Assembly: GCA_041670165.1 (NCBI GenBank)
Contig: JBAXZR010000011.1
Coordinates: 1-36,518, forward strand
Direction: 5' to 3'
Length of the DNA: 36,518 nt
Source: JBAXZR01 sp041670165
Lineage (GTDB): Bacteria > Bacillota > Clostridia > Christensenellales > UBA1242
The notes beneath the pieces were generated by a model. That model was not told the DNA's origin. It did not search any database and saw nothing but the letters and a program-made list of their open reading frames with translations. The position numbers and the translations under genes were made by a program. Shown piece after piece: positions 14,472 through 22,548 of this stretch; positions within the stretch are counted from its first letter, which is position 1; each line of letters starts with the position of its first letter.

Positions 14472-17291
14472 ATGATAGATGAAAAAATTGTGGTTGTTGG
14501 AGCAAAGGAAAACAACTTAAAAAATGTAAGTGTGGAAATTCCAAGAAACAAACTTGTTGTTTTTTCTGGTGTTTCAGGAAGTGGAAAGAGTACTCTTGCG
14601 TTCGACACAATTTTTGCTGAAGGACAAAGGCGATATATGGAAAGCCTTTCTTCTTATGCAAGAATGTTTTTGGGACAAAGCACAAAACCAGATGTTGAAA
14701 GAATCGATGGGCTTTCTCCAGCAATTTCAATAGATCAAAAATCGTCTAATCACAATCCTCGTTCCACTGTTGGAACAGTTACTGAAATTTTTGATTATTT
14801 AAGACTTTTGTTTGCAAGAATTGGAAAGCCGTATTGTCCTAATTGCAAAAAGCTTATTTCTCAGCAAACTATTGATCAAATTGTTGAACAAATTTTGAGT
14901 CTTGGTCAAGATGAAAAAATCATGATTCTTGCACCAATTGAAAAAGAAACCAAAGGAACGCATGCAAAAACTCTTGATCACATTAAGAGAAGTGGATTTT
15001 CTAGAGTTGAAATTGATGGAAGCATCTACACTTTTGATGAAAATATTGATCTTGATAAAAACAAAAAACATACAATAAATATTGTTGTTGACAGAATTGT
15101 TATCAATGAAGAAATTCGTTCAAGGCTTACTGAAAGTGTTGAAACAGCACTTAAACAATCAGAAGGAAAAGTTGTTATTTTGCACGGCGAAGAAAGGCTT
15201 GTGTATTCAACAAAATATGCCTGCACTGATTGTGGTTATTCGATTGAAGAAATTTCACCTAGGCTTTTTAGTTTCAATGCACCTTTTGGGGCGTGTCCAA
15301 ATTGCGGTGGTCTTGGATTTACAGAAGAAATTGATGAAGGAATTCTTCTAAAAAACAGTTATCTTTCCATTTCGAAAGGTGCGTTTAACCTTTCAGGTTG
15401 GAACTATGAAACAGGTGGAATTGCAAGGTCAACTTTTAAAGCACTAGCAAAAAAATATAATTTTTCACTGACTGAACCTGTAAACACTCTTTCAAGAGAT
15501 TCATTGAACATAATTTTGTATGGAACAAACAATGAAAAAGTTGACATATCATATTCAGGCACTTTTGACTACACAAGATCAATCCCTTTTGAAGGGCTTA
15601 TTCCGAACTTGCAGAGAAGATATCATGAATCTACGAGTGAATTTGTGAAATATGAAATTTCTCGTTTGATGAAAAGTAAGTCTTGTCCAGTTTGTAATGG
15701 TGCAAGGTTAAAAAAAGAAGTTCTTTCAATTCTTATTGACGGAAAGAGCATTGCTGATGTCTGTTTCATGAGCATAAATGAATGCTTAGATTTTTTTCAA
15801 AAATTAAAACTTGATAAGACTGATTCTCAAATTGCTGAAAGCATTTTGAAAGAAGTTTGTGCAAGACTTAAGTTTTTGCTTGATGTTGGTTTGAATTATT
15901 TAACACTTTCAAGAAGCGCTGAAAGTTTAAGCGGTGGTGAATCACAAAGAATTAGGCTTGCAACTCAAATAGGTAGCGGACTTGTTGGTGTTTTGTACAT
16001 TTTGGACGAACCAAGCATTGGACTTCATCAAAAAGATAATGATAGACTTTTAAACACTCTTGTTAAGCTTCGTAATCTTGGAAACACACTTATTGTTGTT
16101 GAACATGATGAGGACACAATTAGATCAGCGGACTATATTGTTGATGTTGGTCCAATGGCAGGTGTTCATGGCGGAGAAATTGTTGTTGCAGGTTCGCTTC
16201 AAGATGTTATGAACTGTAAAAAAAGTATGACTGGGCAATATTTAAGTGGTGTTAGAAAAATTGTTGTTCCTGAAAAACGCAGAAATGCCATGAGAGGCTT
16301 TATAAGGGTTGAGGGAGCTTCACAAAACAATTTACAGGCAGTTGATGCAAACTTTCCTATTGGACTTTTTACAGTTGTTACAGGCGTTTCTGGAAGTGGA
16401 AAGAGTAGCCTTGTTAATGAAGTTTTGTATCCAGCACTCTCAAACAAAATTAACAGAAGTGAAATGGAAGAAGGAACTTATAAAAAAATTGTCAACTTTG
16501 AAGAAATTGACAAAGTGATTTCAATTGACCAAAAACCTATTGGAAGAACTCCAAGAAGCAATCCTGCAACATACACAGGAATTTTTACTCTTGTTCGTGA
16601 ATTGTTTGCAAGCACTGTTGATGCCAAAGAAAGAGGTTTTGCAGCTGGTAGATTTTCTTTTAATGTTAGTGGTGGAAGATGTGAGGCTTGTGAAGGTGAT
16701 GGTGTCAAAAAAATTGAAATGTACTTTTTGCCAGATGTTTATGTGCCTTGCGAAGTTTGCAAGGCAACAAGATATAACAGAGAAACTTTGGAAGTAAAAT
16801 ATAAAGGTAAAAACATTTCTGACATTTTGGAAATGACAGTTGAAGAAGCACTAGAATTCTTTAAGAACATTCCAAAGATTTTTAACAAAATCAAAACACT
16901 TCATGATGTTGGACTTGATTATATCAAACTTGGACAAAGTGCAACCACACTTTCTGGCGGTGAAGCGCAAAGAGTTAAACTTGCAACTGAACTTGCCAAG
17001 CGTTCAACTGGAAAAACAATTTTTGTCCTTGATGAACCAACGACAGGACTACATGCCTATGATGTTCATAAACTTATTGACATTTTAAACAGACTTGTTG
17101 ATGCAGGCAACACTGTTGTTGTTATTGAACACAATTTAGATGTTATCAAATGTGCAGACTACATAATTGATCTTGGACCTGAAGGTGGAAGTGGCGGTGG
17201 AAGGATTATTGCTACTGGAACTCCAGAAGAAATTTCAGAAAATCCTGTTTCTGAAACTGGAAAATTTTTAAAAAAGTTTTTAAAACAATAA
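14472..17291 (+). CDS. uvrA: Excinuclease ABC subunit A (UvrA)
   Basis: 939 residues, typical for UvrA, the dimeric ABC-type ATPase that scans DNA for bulky lesions and loads UvrB. Both ATPase modules are complete: Walker A GVSGSGKS at residues 33-40 and again at 638-645, signatures LSGGESQRIRLA and LSGGEAQRVKLA, and Walker B LYILDEPSIGLH and IFVLDEPTTGLH. Zinc-binding cysteine pairs are seen in CTDCGYS/CPNCGG and CEACEGDG/CEVCKA. Another pair, CPNCKK near residue 118, is less usual but occurs in many UvrA proteins. ATG 14472 is 6 bases from AGGAG (14461-14465); the adjacent ATG 14469 is only 3 bases away, so the start may differ by one residue. Second gene of the uvrBA operon. Confidence 0.97.
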   Translation: MIDEKIVVVGAKENNLKNVSVEIPRNKLVVFSGVSGSGKSTLAFDTIFAEGQRRYMESLSSYARMFLGQSTKPDVERIDGLSPAISIDQKSSNHNPRSTVGTVTEIFDYLRLLFARIGKPYCPNCKKLISQQTIDQIVEQILSLGQDEKIMILAPIEKETKGTHAKTLDHIKRSGFSRVEIDGSIYTFDENIDLDKNKKHTINIVVDRIVINEEIRSRLTESVETALKQSEGKVVILHGEERLVYSTKYACTDCGYSIEEISPRLFSFNAPFGACPNCGGLGFTEEIDEGILLKNSYLSISKGAFNLSGWNYETGGIARSTFKALAKKYNFSLTEPVNTLSRDSLNIILYGTNNEKVDISYSGTFDYTRSIPFEGLIPNLQRRYHESTSEFVKYEISRLMKSKSCPVCNGARLKKEVLSILIDGKSIADVCFMSINECLDFFQKLKLDKTDSQIAESILKEVCARLKFLLDVGLNYLTLSRSAESLSGGESQRIRLATQIGSGLVGVLYILDEPSIGLHQKDNDRLLNTLVKLRNLGNTLIVVEHDEDTIRSADYIVDVGPMAGVHGGEIVVAGSLQDVMNCKKSMTGQYLSGVRKIVVPEKRRNAMRGFIRVEGASQNNLQAVDANFPIGLFTVVTGVSGSGKSSLVNEVLYPALSNKINRSEMEEGTYKKIVNFEEIDKVISIDQKPIGRTPRSNPATYTGIFTLVRELFASTVDAKERGFAAGRFSFNVSGGRCEACEGDGVKKIEMYFLPDVYVPCEVCKATRYNRETLEVKYKGKNISDILEMTVEEALEFFKNIPKIFNKIKTLHDVGLDYIKLGQSATTLSGGEAQRVKLATELAKRSTGKTIFVLDEPTTGLHAYDVHKLIDILNRLVDAGNTVVVIEHNLDVIKCADYIIDLGPEGGSGGGRIIATGTPEEISENPVSETGKFLKKFLKQ

Positions 17292-17468
17292 AAAATTCTT
17301 AGAAATAAAATTTGGTTGAGTTGTGAAAATTGAAAAAGTTGCATGTTGTGTTACTTTGCTTTGAACCATAAAATGGGATAAATTAAAATTTACTAATTGA
17401 AGAGTTTTGCAAAGTTCTTAAATAATTTTTTGTTCTTTTAAATATAAGTTTTTTAATAAAGTAAATAA

Positions 17469-17492
17469 AAAAATGAGCAATTGCTCATTTTT
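17469..17492. terminator. Bidirectional terminator between uvrA and the minus-strand gene
   Basis: A perfect 24-base palindrome centred at 17480/17481: AAAAATGAGCAA then TTGCTCATTTTT. It ends 2 bases before the stop codon of the convergent gene at 17495, and lies 180 bases after uvrA. Confidence 0.8.
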
Positions 17493-17494
17493 CT

Positions 17495-17992
17495 TTATAA
17501 AATTCTTGTTTCCTTAATTTCTTTCTTTATTGCGTGTAATCTTTCATTGTGTGTATTTACATATGATTTCATTACATTTAATTTTATATCATCATTTCTA
17601 CTTTTTACATTCAATTCAATAAAAACATTATCTAAGATGTTTGAAGCTTCTTTGGCTTTTTTCTCATATTCTAAAACATCATATAAAATTACTTCTTTCA
17701 AAATTTTTGAATTTTCAATTAGTTTGCTTGTTTCAATTAAGTCTAAAGCAACTGAATCTGACAAAGATTTGCTAATGTCAATATTGCCAGCTTCAACATC
17801 TCTAAGCACATCTAATGAATAATCGGTTTCCTTTATTTTTTTATTTATATATTTAAGAAGTTCAATATTTTTTAAAATCGTTTCTGATTTACAGCCAAGA
17901 TCTGTTTTCAAATATTCTTTTTCCGGTTGTAAAGTTTTAACTGCTTGTTTGATTAACTTTGAAGAAAATTTTTTTAATTTAAAAAATCCCAT
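17495..17992 (-). CDS. Helical hypothetical protein, 165 residues
   Basis: No family recognised. The sequence is charged and almost entirely helical: basic, hydrophobic start MGFFKLKKFSSKLIKQAVKT, then long amphipathic stretches (ETILKNIELLKYINKKIKET, VALDLIETSKLIENSKILKE, YEKKAKEASNILDNVFIEL). There is no clear signal peptide or membrane segment and only one Cys. The start ATG has AAGGAG 7 bases upstream and a well-formed promoter (18018-18046), so it is a real, separately transcribed gene. It is convergent with uvrA and ends in a shared palindromic terminator. Role unknown; the amphipathic basic N-terminus might contact membrane or nucleic acid. Confidence 0.7.
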   Translation of the reverse strand: MGFFKLKKFSSKLIKQAVKTLQPEKEYLKTDLGCKSETILKNIELLKYINKKIKETDYSLDVLRDVEAGNIDISKSLSDSVALDLIETSKLIENSKILKEVILYDVLEYEKKAKEASNILDNVFIELNVKSRNDDIKLNVMKSYVNTHNERLHAIKKEIKETRIL

Positions 17993-18017
17993 ATATTTCT
18001 CCTTTATTTGTCCTTAA

Positions 18018-18046
18018 ATTTTATCATACAAAATATCTAAAATCAA
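18018..18046 (-). promoter_or_regulatory. Promoter of the 165-residue hypothetical gene
   Basis: On the minus strand: -35 TTGATT (18046-18041), 17-base spacer, -10 TAAAAT (18023-18018) with an extended TG. The leader to the ATG at 17992 is about 20 bases. Confidence 0.6.
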
Positions 18047-18188
18047 TACCTAATAATTTTTTTCTCCGCTATTTCCATTATTATATCGGCTAAGAATAAT
18101 TAATTTTAAAACATTTTATGAAAATTGTTCCATCTTTACAATTGCTTCAATCAATGGTAATATATTGATATTAGGATAAAGGTGAAAT

Positions 18189-18545
18189 ATGAAAGAAAAT
18201 TTTTATAATCAAAAAGTTTTGGTTGAAGTTTGTAAAAATGGTCATACGCAAAAATGTATTGGGCTCACAAGAGAAGGAAGTCAACTTGTTAAACTTTTTA
18301 ACAATTATGTTCCAAAAAACGATAAGGCTTTGAATATTGTTGGAATTCATGATTATAACTATAATATTCCAGTTGTTGTGAAATTCCGTGGTCAAAAAAA
18401 GCAAGCCTTTTTGGCAGTGTCGTCAGGATATGTCAACATTGAAAACCAATTGTTTGATATTGACGAAATGATATTTGTTCATTGCGGAAAAATAAATAGA
18501 CAAGACAAACAAGAAAATGTATGTAATGAAGATTATTTTGGATAA
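18189..18545 (+). CDS. Hypothetical protein, 118 residues
   Basis: Not recognised. The sequence is a mix of strands and short loops (KVLVEVCKNGHTQKCIGLTR, ALNIVGIHDYNYNIPVVVKF, KQAFLAVSSGYVNIENQLFD), which suggests a small beta-rich soluble domain. Four Cys are scattered, with no CxxC pair. No signal or membrane segment. AAAGGTGAA directly before the ATG is a fair ribosome site. A possible promoter (TTTACA at 18135, TAATAT at 18158, spacer 17) would give a short leader. It is a single-gene unit ending in a terminator at 18562. The reverse-strand frame over it (18171-18404) is a shadow without a ribosome site. Confidence 0.65.
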   Translation: MKENFYNQKVLVEVCKNGHTQKCIGLTREGSQLVKLFNNYVPKNDKALNIVGIHDYNYNIPVVVKFRGQKKQAFLAVSSGYVNIENQLFDIDEMIFVHCGKINRQDKQENVCNEDYFG

Positions 18546-18561
18546 TTGATTTGAAACTTTT

Positions 18562-18598
18562 AAACCCTTTTGAAGCAAATGCTTTAAAGGGGTTTTTT
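18562..18598 (+). terminator. Terminator after the 118-residue gene
   Basis: AAACCCTTT (18562-18570) pairs with AAAGGGGTTT (18586-18595, one bulged G), with an inner GAAGC/GCTTT stem, followed by T to 18598. It lies 16 bases after the stop. Confidence 0.8.
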
Positions 18599-18770
18599 GA
18601 AACATATGCAGGGTTGCAAAATATGGTTTAAAAAAATGACATAGCTAATCATAACTGCTGTGGTTGAATTTTATGATACCATGCAATTTTGTTTAACAAG
18701 AGAAATTGAATATGTGTTTTAAACTATAAACAAAAAATTTGAATGGGAAGAGTTTCATGAAATATTATTT

Positions 18771-19157
18771 TTAAAAAATATTTTGAAAATTTGTTCCATA
18801 AATATGTGAATATCCTATTAAGTGAAAAATGATTAAATCTACATTTTCTTTTGCATGTTCGTAGTCGTTATTTTCAGTGGCATTTTTGAGTTTGACGATT
18901 GAAATTCCTACATCTTGAATTTCTTTGTGATTAGAAAAAGTGCAAAGAATTTGCTCTCTATGAGTCCAATTTTCTTTGATGGTATCAATTTTTTGAAGTA
19001 ATAAAGTTTGATTGGAAAAATCTGTTAAAACAATTTCTTCAATTTCTTGAACTTCAGCAATTGTGTTGTTTAGCATTGTTCTATAAACAATTTGCTCAGT
19101 TAATCCAACTAAAAACAAAACGACTACAATGATTATAATACCCCATTTCTTTTTCAT
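18771..19157 (-). CDS. DUF4363-type membrane-anchored protein
   Basis: 128 residues with one N-terminal membrane helix (KWGIIIIVVVLFLVGLTEQI) and an outside or inside helical domain of about 100 residues (LNNTIAEVQEIEEIVLTDF, KIDTIKENWTHREQILCTFS). This layout, and above all the position directly after a DUF421 gene, fits the DUF4363 family of Clostridia, whose function is not established. The start codon overlaps the DUF421 stop codon by one base (TAATG), so the two are translationally coupled and probably act together at the membrane. The assignment rests on context plus pattern, not on a diagnostic motif. Confidence 0.75.
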   Translation of the reverse strand: MKKKWGIIIIVVVLFLVGLTEQIVYRTMLNNTIAEVQEIEEIVLTDFSNQTLLLQKIDTIKENWTHREQILCTFSNHKEIQDVGISIVKLKNATENNDYEHAKENVDLIIFHLIGYSHIYGTNFQNIF

Positions 19158-19882
19158 TAACTTTGCTCCTTACTTTTTTTGGGGGAGAAATATATTGTGC
19201 TTATTTCCTTTCCTATTTCTTGAATTAAAAATTCATTGTTATTTGCTGTTTTACTTAAAAATATTACATTTTCAATTTTATTAACATTGTTTTTTTTCAA
19301 CAACTTAAGAATTTTGTTTTTTGAATATTTTTCATTACGCATATTTTCATCTTGAAATTTTCCATCTGCAATTATGTAATCTTGTATTTTGTTTTTTTCA
19401 TTTGGAAGTTTTAAATCTGCTCTTTTAATTGGAGTCGAACTGCTTTTTGGCATGATGCTAAGAGTTCCATTTGTTTCCATAATTGCATAGGCAACTTCTT
19501 TTATGTCAAAAAAACCACCATTTCTAAGAAGCTCTGTTAAATCTTCTACTGAAAGATTTAATTCTTTAAGAGATTGATAATCAATTTCATTTGAGTGTAT
19601 AATCACAATTGGTTTGCCACTGATTAGCTCTCCCGCTTTTTTGTTTACACGAGAAATCGTTGTAATCAAAAAATGAATTACAACAAGTGTTAAAAGTGGA
19701 ATCAATCCATACAAAAGAGGTATTCCAGTTTCAGCCATTGGAATGGTTGCAAGATCTGCAATGATGAGTGCAAGAACAAACTCAAATGGTTGCATTTGAC
19801 CAATCTGTCTTTTACCCATAATTCTAAACAGAAGAATAACAAACAAATAAATAATTGTTGATCTGATTATAATTGTAAACAT
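19157..19882 (-). CDS. DUF421/YetF-family membrane protein
   Basis: 241 residues. Three membrane helices lie in the first 80 residues (IIIRSTIIYLFVILLFRIMG, FEFVLALIIADLATIPM, LIPLLTLVVIHFLITTI). The strongly conserved GKRQIGQMQPFEFV segment between helices one and two identifies the YetF/DUF421 family. The cytoplasmic part has the family's two small domains (KAGELISGKPIVIIHSNEID, LSVEDLTELLRNGGFFDIKE, VAYAIMETNGTLSIMPKS). Members are abundant in spore formers and some are linked to spore germination or envelope stress, but the biochemical role is not settled. First gene of a two-gene operon with the DUF4363 protein. AGGA lies close before the ATG, and an extended -10 lies at 19911-19919. Confidence 0.88.
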   Translation of the reverse strand: MFTIIIRSTIIYLFVILLFRIMGKRQIGQMQPFEFVLALIIADLATIPMAETGIPLLYGLIPLLTLVVIHFLITTISRVNKKAGELISGKPIVIIHSNEIDYQSLKELNLSVEDLTELLRNGGFFDIKEVAYAIMETNGTLSIMPKSSSTPIKRADLKLPNEKNKIQDYIIADGKFQDENMRNEKYSKNKILKLLKKNNVNKIENVIFLSKTANNNEFLIQEIGKEISTIYFSPKKSKEQS

Positions 19883-19910
19883 GTTCCTATTTTGCTCAAA
19901 AGAAAAAATG

Positions 19911-19919
19911 TTATACCAA
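19911..19919 (-). promoter_or_regulatory. Extended -10 of the DUF421-DUF4363 operon
   Basis: On the minus strand TGGTATAAC (TG-N-TATAAC). No good -35 at 17 bases. A start near 19904 leaves a leader of about 22 bases. Confidence 0.4.
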
Positions 19920-19989
19920 ACTTAAAATTATTCGTATACAAGAATTTAATCAATAAAAAAAACAAACAATAGTAATTTGACAACATTCT

Positions 19990-20400
19990 AAAATTAAAAA
20001 TAATAAATTAATAATTAAATAATTAAATAATTAAAAATAATAAATTAATAATTAAATAAATAATTAAATAAATAATTAAATAAATAATTAAATAAAATAA
20101 ATAATAAATTATTAATTAATCAAAATAATTATAAATTTTTAAATTTGCAAGATATAAATCTTGTTTTGTTGACAAATAGGGCGGTTTAGATAGGTAATTT
20201 TGTCTAATATGTTAATATTAATAAATATTTGATAATTAATTTAATAAATAAAATATTAATAAAAATATATAAAATAAAAACTAATTAATTAACTAATAAA
20301 TTAAATTAATTAATTAAAATATTTAAAATTAAATAATCTAATTTCCACTTATTTATTTATTTATTTTTAAAATATTATTAGAATATTTTATTGTTTAATT
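19990..20400. repeat. Almost pure A/T low-complexity region with tandem repeats
   Basis: A 30-mer beginning ATTAAAAATAATAAATTAAT occurs at 19993-20022 and again at 20030-20059. It is followed by about 3.5 copies of a 12-base unit (TAAATAAATAAT) to about 20094, then irregular AATTAAT-type sequence to 20400. The only G/C-containing island is 20150-20200 (TTGACAAATAGGGCGG). No gene; it separates two minus-strand transcription units. It may help unwind or bend DNA, but it could simply be replication slippage. Confidence 0.8.
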
Positions 20401-20445
20401 TTATTATAATTGTTTTTTGTTTCATGAGTACATTTGAAAAAAATG

Positions 20446-22017
20446 TTAAACATTTGGTACAAGTTTTTGCTTGCGTCGTTTTTTAATTTTTTTATAGGTT
20501 TCTTTAATTGAGTTTGCTTTTTGTTTAAATTTTATAAAGTAAGTATCAAAACTTACAATCTTAAAGATTTGGCAAAGAACAACATAAAAAATTGCACCTA
20601 GTGAACAAGAAATTGCAAGCGTGAAAAAATCTGTGAAGAAATTTGAAAGAAGTCCACAAGTGAAAGAAGTTATTGCTGCGGACGGAACGACAAGTAAACC
20701 CATTATAATAAGCGGTTTAAAAATTATATAGTTTGAATTGGTTTTTCTTTTTAAAAGTGAAATGTTTAAAACGCTTGTTAGAATCATGCAGAGTCCCATG
20801 CCATAACCAAGTGATTTTATTCCTATATATTTTGGAAGTAGCCAAATGCAAAGAATTAAGATTAATGAACCCAAAACATAATTCTTGAAACTTTTGGTTT
20901 CAAGACCAAGTGCATTCAAAAAGGCTGATGTAATGTTGGTGATTCCCATTGGAACCATTATCCAAGCAAAAGATGATAACAAAATTCCACTTTGAATGTT
21001 TCCAAAAAAGAATTTTCCTATTGTTTCTCCAGCACCTATGAAAATTGGCACAAAAAACAATGAAACAAAAATGCAAAAATTTAAACTTGATTGAACCCTG
21101 GAAATGATATGTTCATTTTTGCCAAGAGAATTTGCTTGAGAAATGTCAGGAATTAGTGCCATTGAAAGTGAACTTACAAGTGTGCTAGGAATGAAAAGAA
21201 GTGGAAGTGTCATTCCAGTTGCAATGCCGAGCATTGACAGAGCAGAACTTGTTGTGTAACCAGATGCAACAAGCTGAATTGGAATGATTATTGCAATAAG
21301 TGGTTGAACAAGGCTTCCAGCAATTCTAACACCTGTTACAGGAGCGGCACTTTTTACAATTTTTTTAATTGTTGGTTTTCCAAGCCTTCCGCCACTTTTA
21401 AAATACATAATTGCAACCAAAATCATAGAAAGTGCACATGCAATTGAAAGCGATGCACCAGCAGAAATTGCTTTGTCAAGTACTGAAAAAGTTCCAATAA
21501 GCATAAGTACGCATATTCCAATTCGAGCCACTTGCTCAAAAAGTTCAACTATGCAAACTGCAAAATAATTTTGCTTGCCCCAAAAATATCCTCTGAAGAC
21601 TGAATATATTCCACTAAAAACAACACTTGGCAAAAGTACAATCAAAATCTTTATGCAATTTTCATCTGTTAATATTGCTGAAAGAAAGTTTCTAAAAATC
21701 AAAACAACTAAGCAAAGAATCACGCTTGAAATAAACGCAATTAAAAGTGCTCCGCTAACAATTTTTGCATTATTCTTTTTTGAATCTATTCCAGTTTCAG
21801 CACTTGTAAGTTTGCTTACAGTTAATGGAAGTCCGCTTGCTACAATGGTTAACAAAACAGCAAAGATTGAAAAAGCAAGTTGGTACATTCCAAGTGCTTC
21901 AGCACCTATTGTTCTTGAAAGAAAAATTCTTAAGAAAAAACCTGCAAAGCGGGTTAGAATTGTGAACAAGGTTATAAGAGCGACAGCTTTAACAATTGAT
22001 TGTGATGCTTTTTTCAT
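20446..22017 (-). CDS. SpoVB/MurJ-like lipid-linked oligosaccharide flippase (MOP superfamily)
   Basis: 523 residues, about 14 predicted membrane helices, matching the polysaccharide biosynthesis/stage V sporulation protein B group of the MOP exporter superfamily. The start VALITLFTILTRFAGFFLRI and the FLSRTIGAEALGMYQLAFSI motif are characteristic. FRGYFWGKQNYFAV and the central ATGMTLPLLFIPSTLVSSLS are also typical. Such proteins flip undecaprenyl-linked peptidoglycan or cortex precursors across the membrane. Length is close to SpoVB, but MurJ-type or general flippases look alike, so a sporulation role is not proven. The C-terminus is a basic, lysine-rich tail (ETYKKIKKRRKQKLVPNV). No clear ribosome site precedes the ATG; the neighbouring divergent gene is a LysM protein. 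Confidence 0.87.
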   Translation of the reverse strand: MKKASQSIVKAVALITLFTILTRFAGFFLRIFLSRTIGAEALGMYQLAFSIFAVLLTIVASGLPLTVSKLTSAETGIDSKKNNAKIVSGALLIAFISSVILCLVVLIFRNFLSAILTDENCIKILIVLLPSVVFSGIYSVFRGYFWGKQNYFAVCIVELFEQVARIGICVLMLIGTFSVLDKAISAGASLSIACALSMILVAIMYFKSGGRLGKPTIKKIVKSAAPVTGVRIAGSLVQPLIAIIIPIQLVASGYTTSSALSMLGIATGMTLPLLFIPSTLVSSLSMALIPDISQANSLGKNEHIISRVQSSLNFCIFVSLFFVPIFIGAGETIGKFFFGNIQSGILLSSFAWIMVPMGITNITSAFLNALGLETKSFKNYVLGSLILILCIWLLPKYIGIKSLGYGMGLCMILTSVLNISLLKRKTNSNYIIFKPLIIMGLLVVPSAAITSFTCGLLSNFFTDFFTLAISCSLGAIFYVVLCQIFKIVSFDTYFIKFKQKANSIKETYKKIKKRRKQKLVPNV

Positions 22018-22121
22018 AGTTTATATTATTAAAGAAATATTGGTTTTAGTCTTAAATTTTACATTTTAAAGAATGCTTAATAAATTTGTTTCATAAGATA
22101 GTTTGATTTGGAGGAAATTTT

Positions 22122-22445
22122 ATGAGCATCGAACTAGTTAGTCGAAGATTTGACACAATCATTTTAAAAGCTCAAAGAGGAGATACTTGGGCAAAAGTTG
22201 CTGAAGCTTTTAATGTTTCAGAAAACATTTTGAAAAATGAAAACAGAACCACAAAAGAACTTGAAAGTGGACAATATTTTGTTGTGCCACAGATTTATTC
22301 AAAGGTGCATATTATTCAGCCAACTGAAACCCTTGAATCGATTTGCTCAAAGTTTGGAATTTCTGAGCGAGAATTTAAACAAGTAAATAGTGGTAGTTCA
22401 TTTTTGTATGTAGGAAAAAAAGTCTATTTGCCAGATAAAGACTGA
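22122..22445 (+). CDS. Small protein with two LysM-like domains
   Basis: 107 residues. Two LysM-like modules fill the protein: residues 12-56 (ILKAQRGDTWAKVAEAFNVS, ending GQYFVVP) and 63-104 (VHIIQPTETLESICSKFGIS, ending VGKKVYLP). LysM domains bind N-acetylglucosamine chains of peptidoglycan or chitin-like glycans. There is no signal peptide or membrane helix, so it may act inside the cell, for instance on the forespore surface as in spore coat LysM proteins, or leave the cell another way; both are inference. GGAGG at 22110-22114 is a very good ribosome site. It is divergent from the flippase gene and upstream of dnaE, possibly by chance. Confidence 0.82.
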   Translation: MSIELVSRRFDTIILKAQRGDTWAKVAEAFNVSENILKNENRTTKELESGQYFVVPQIYSKVHIIQPTETLESICSKFGISEREFKQVNSGSSFLYVGKKVYLPDKD

Positions 22446-22548
22446 TTTTTTAAATATTTTTATTTTTTTTATGATGAGTTTGCCTTTATTTTTTGCTTCC
22501 ATTTTATAAAGCCTTGTGTTATCATCGGAACATAAGGAAGACATTAAA

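Noticed and set aside
20001..20100. CRISPR array
   Set aside because: The repeats are short, A/T-only tandem units without unique spacers, and no cas genes are present.
19990..20400. Replication origin
   Set aside because: A/T-rich and repetitive, but no DnaA boxes (TTATCCACA-like) and no dnaA, dnaN or gidA neighbours were seen.
21575..22069. Plus-strand frame of 164 residues inside the flippase gene
   Set aside because: Antisense to a clear membrane protein with family motifs; no ribosome site.
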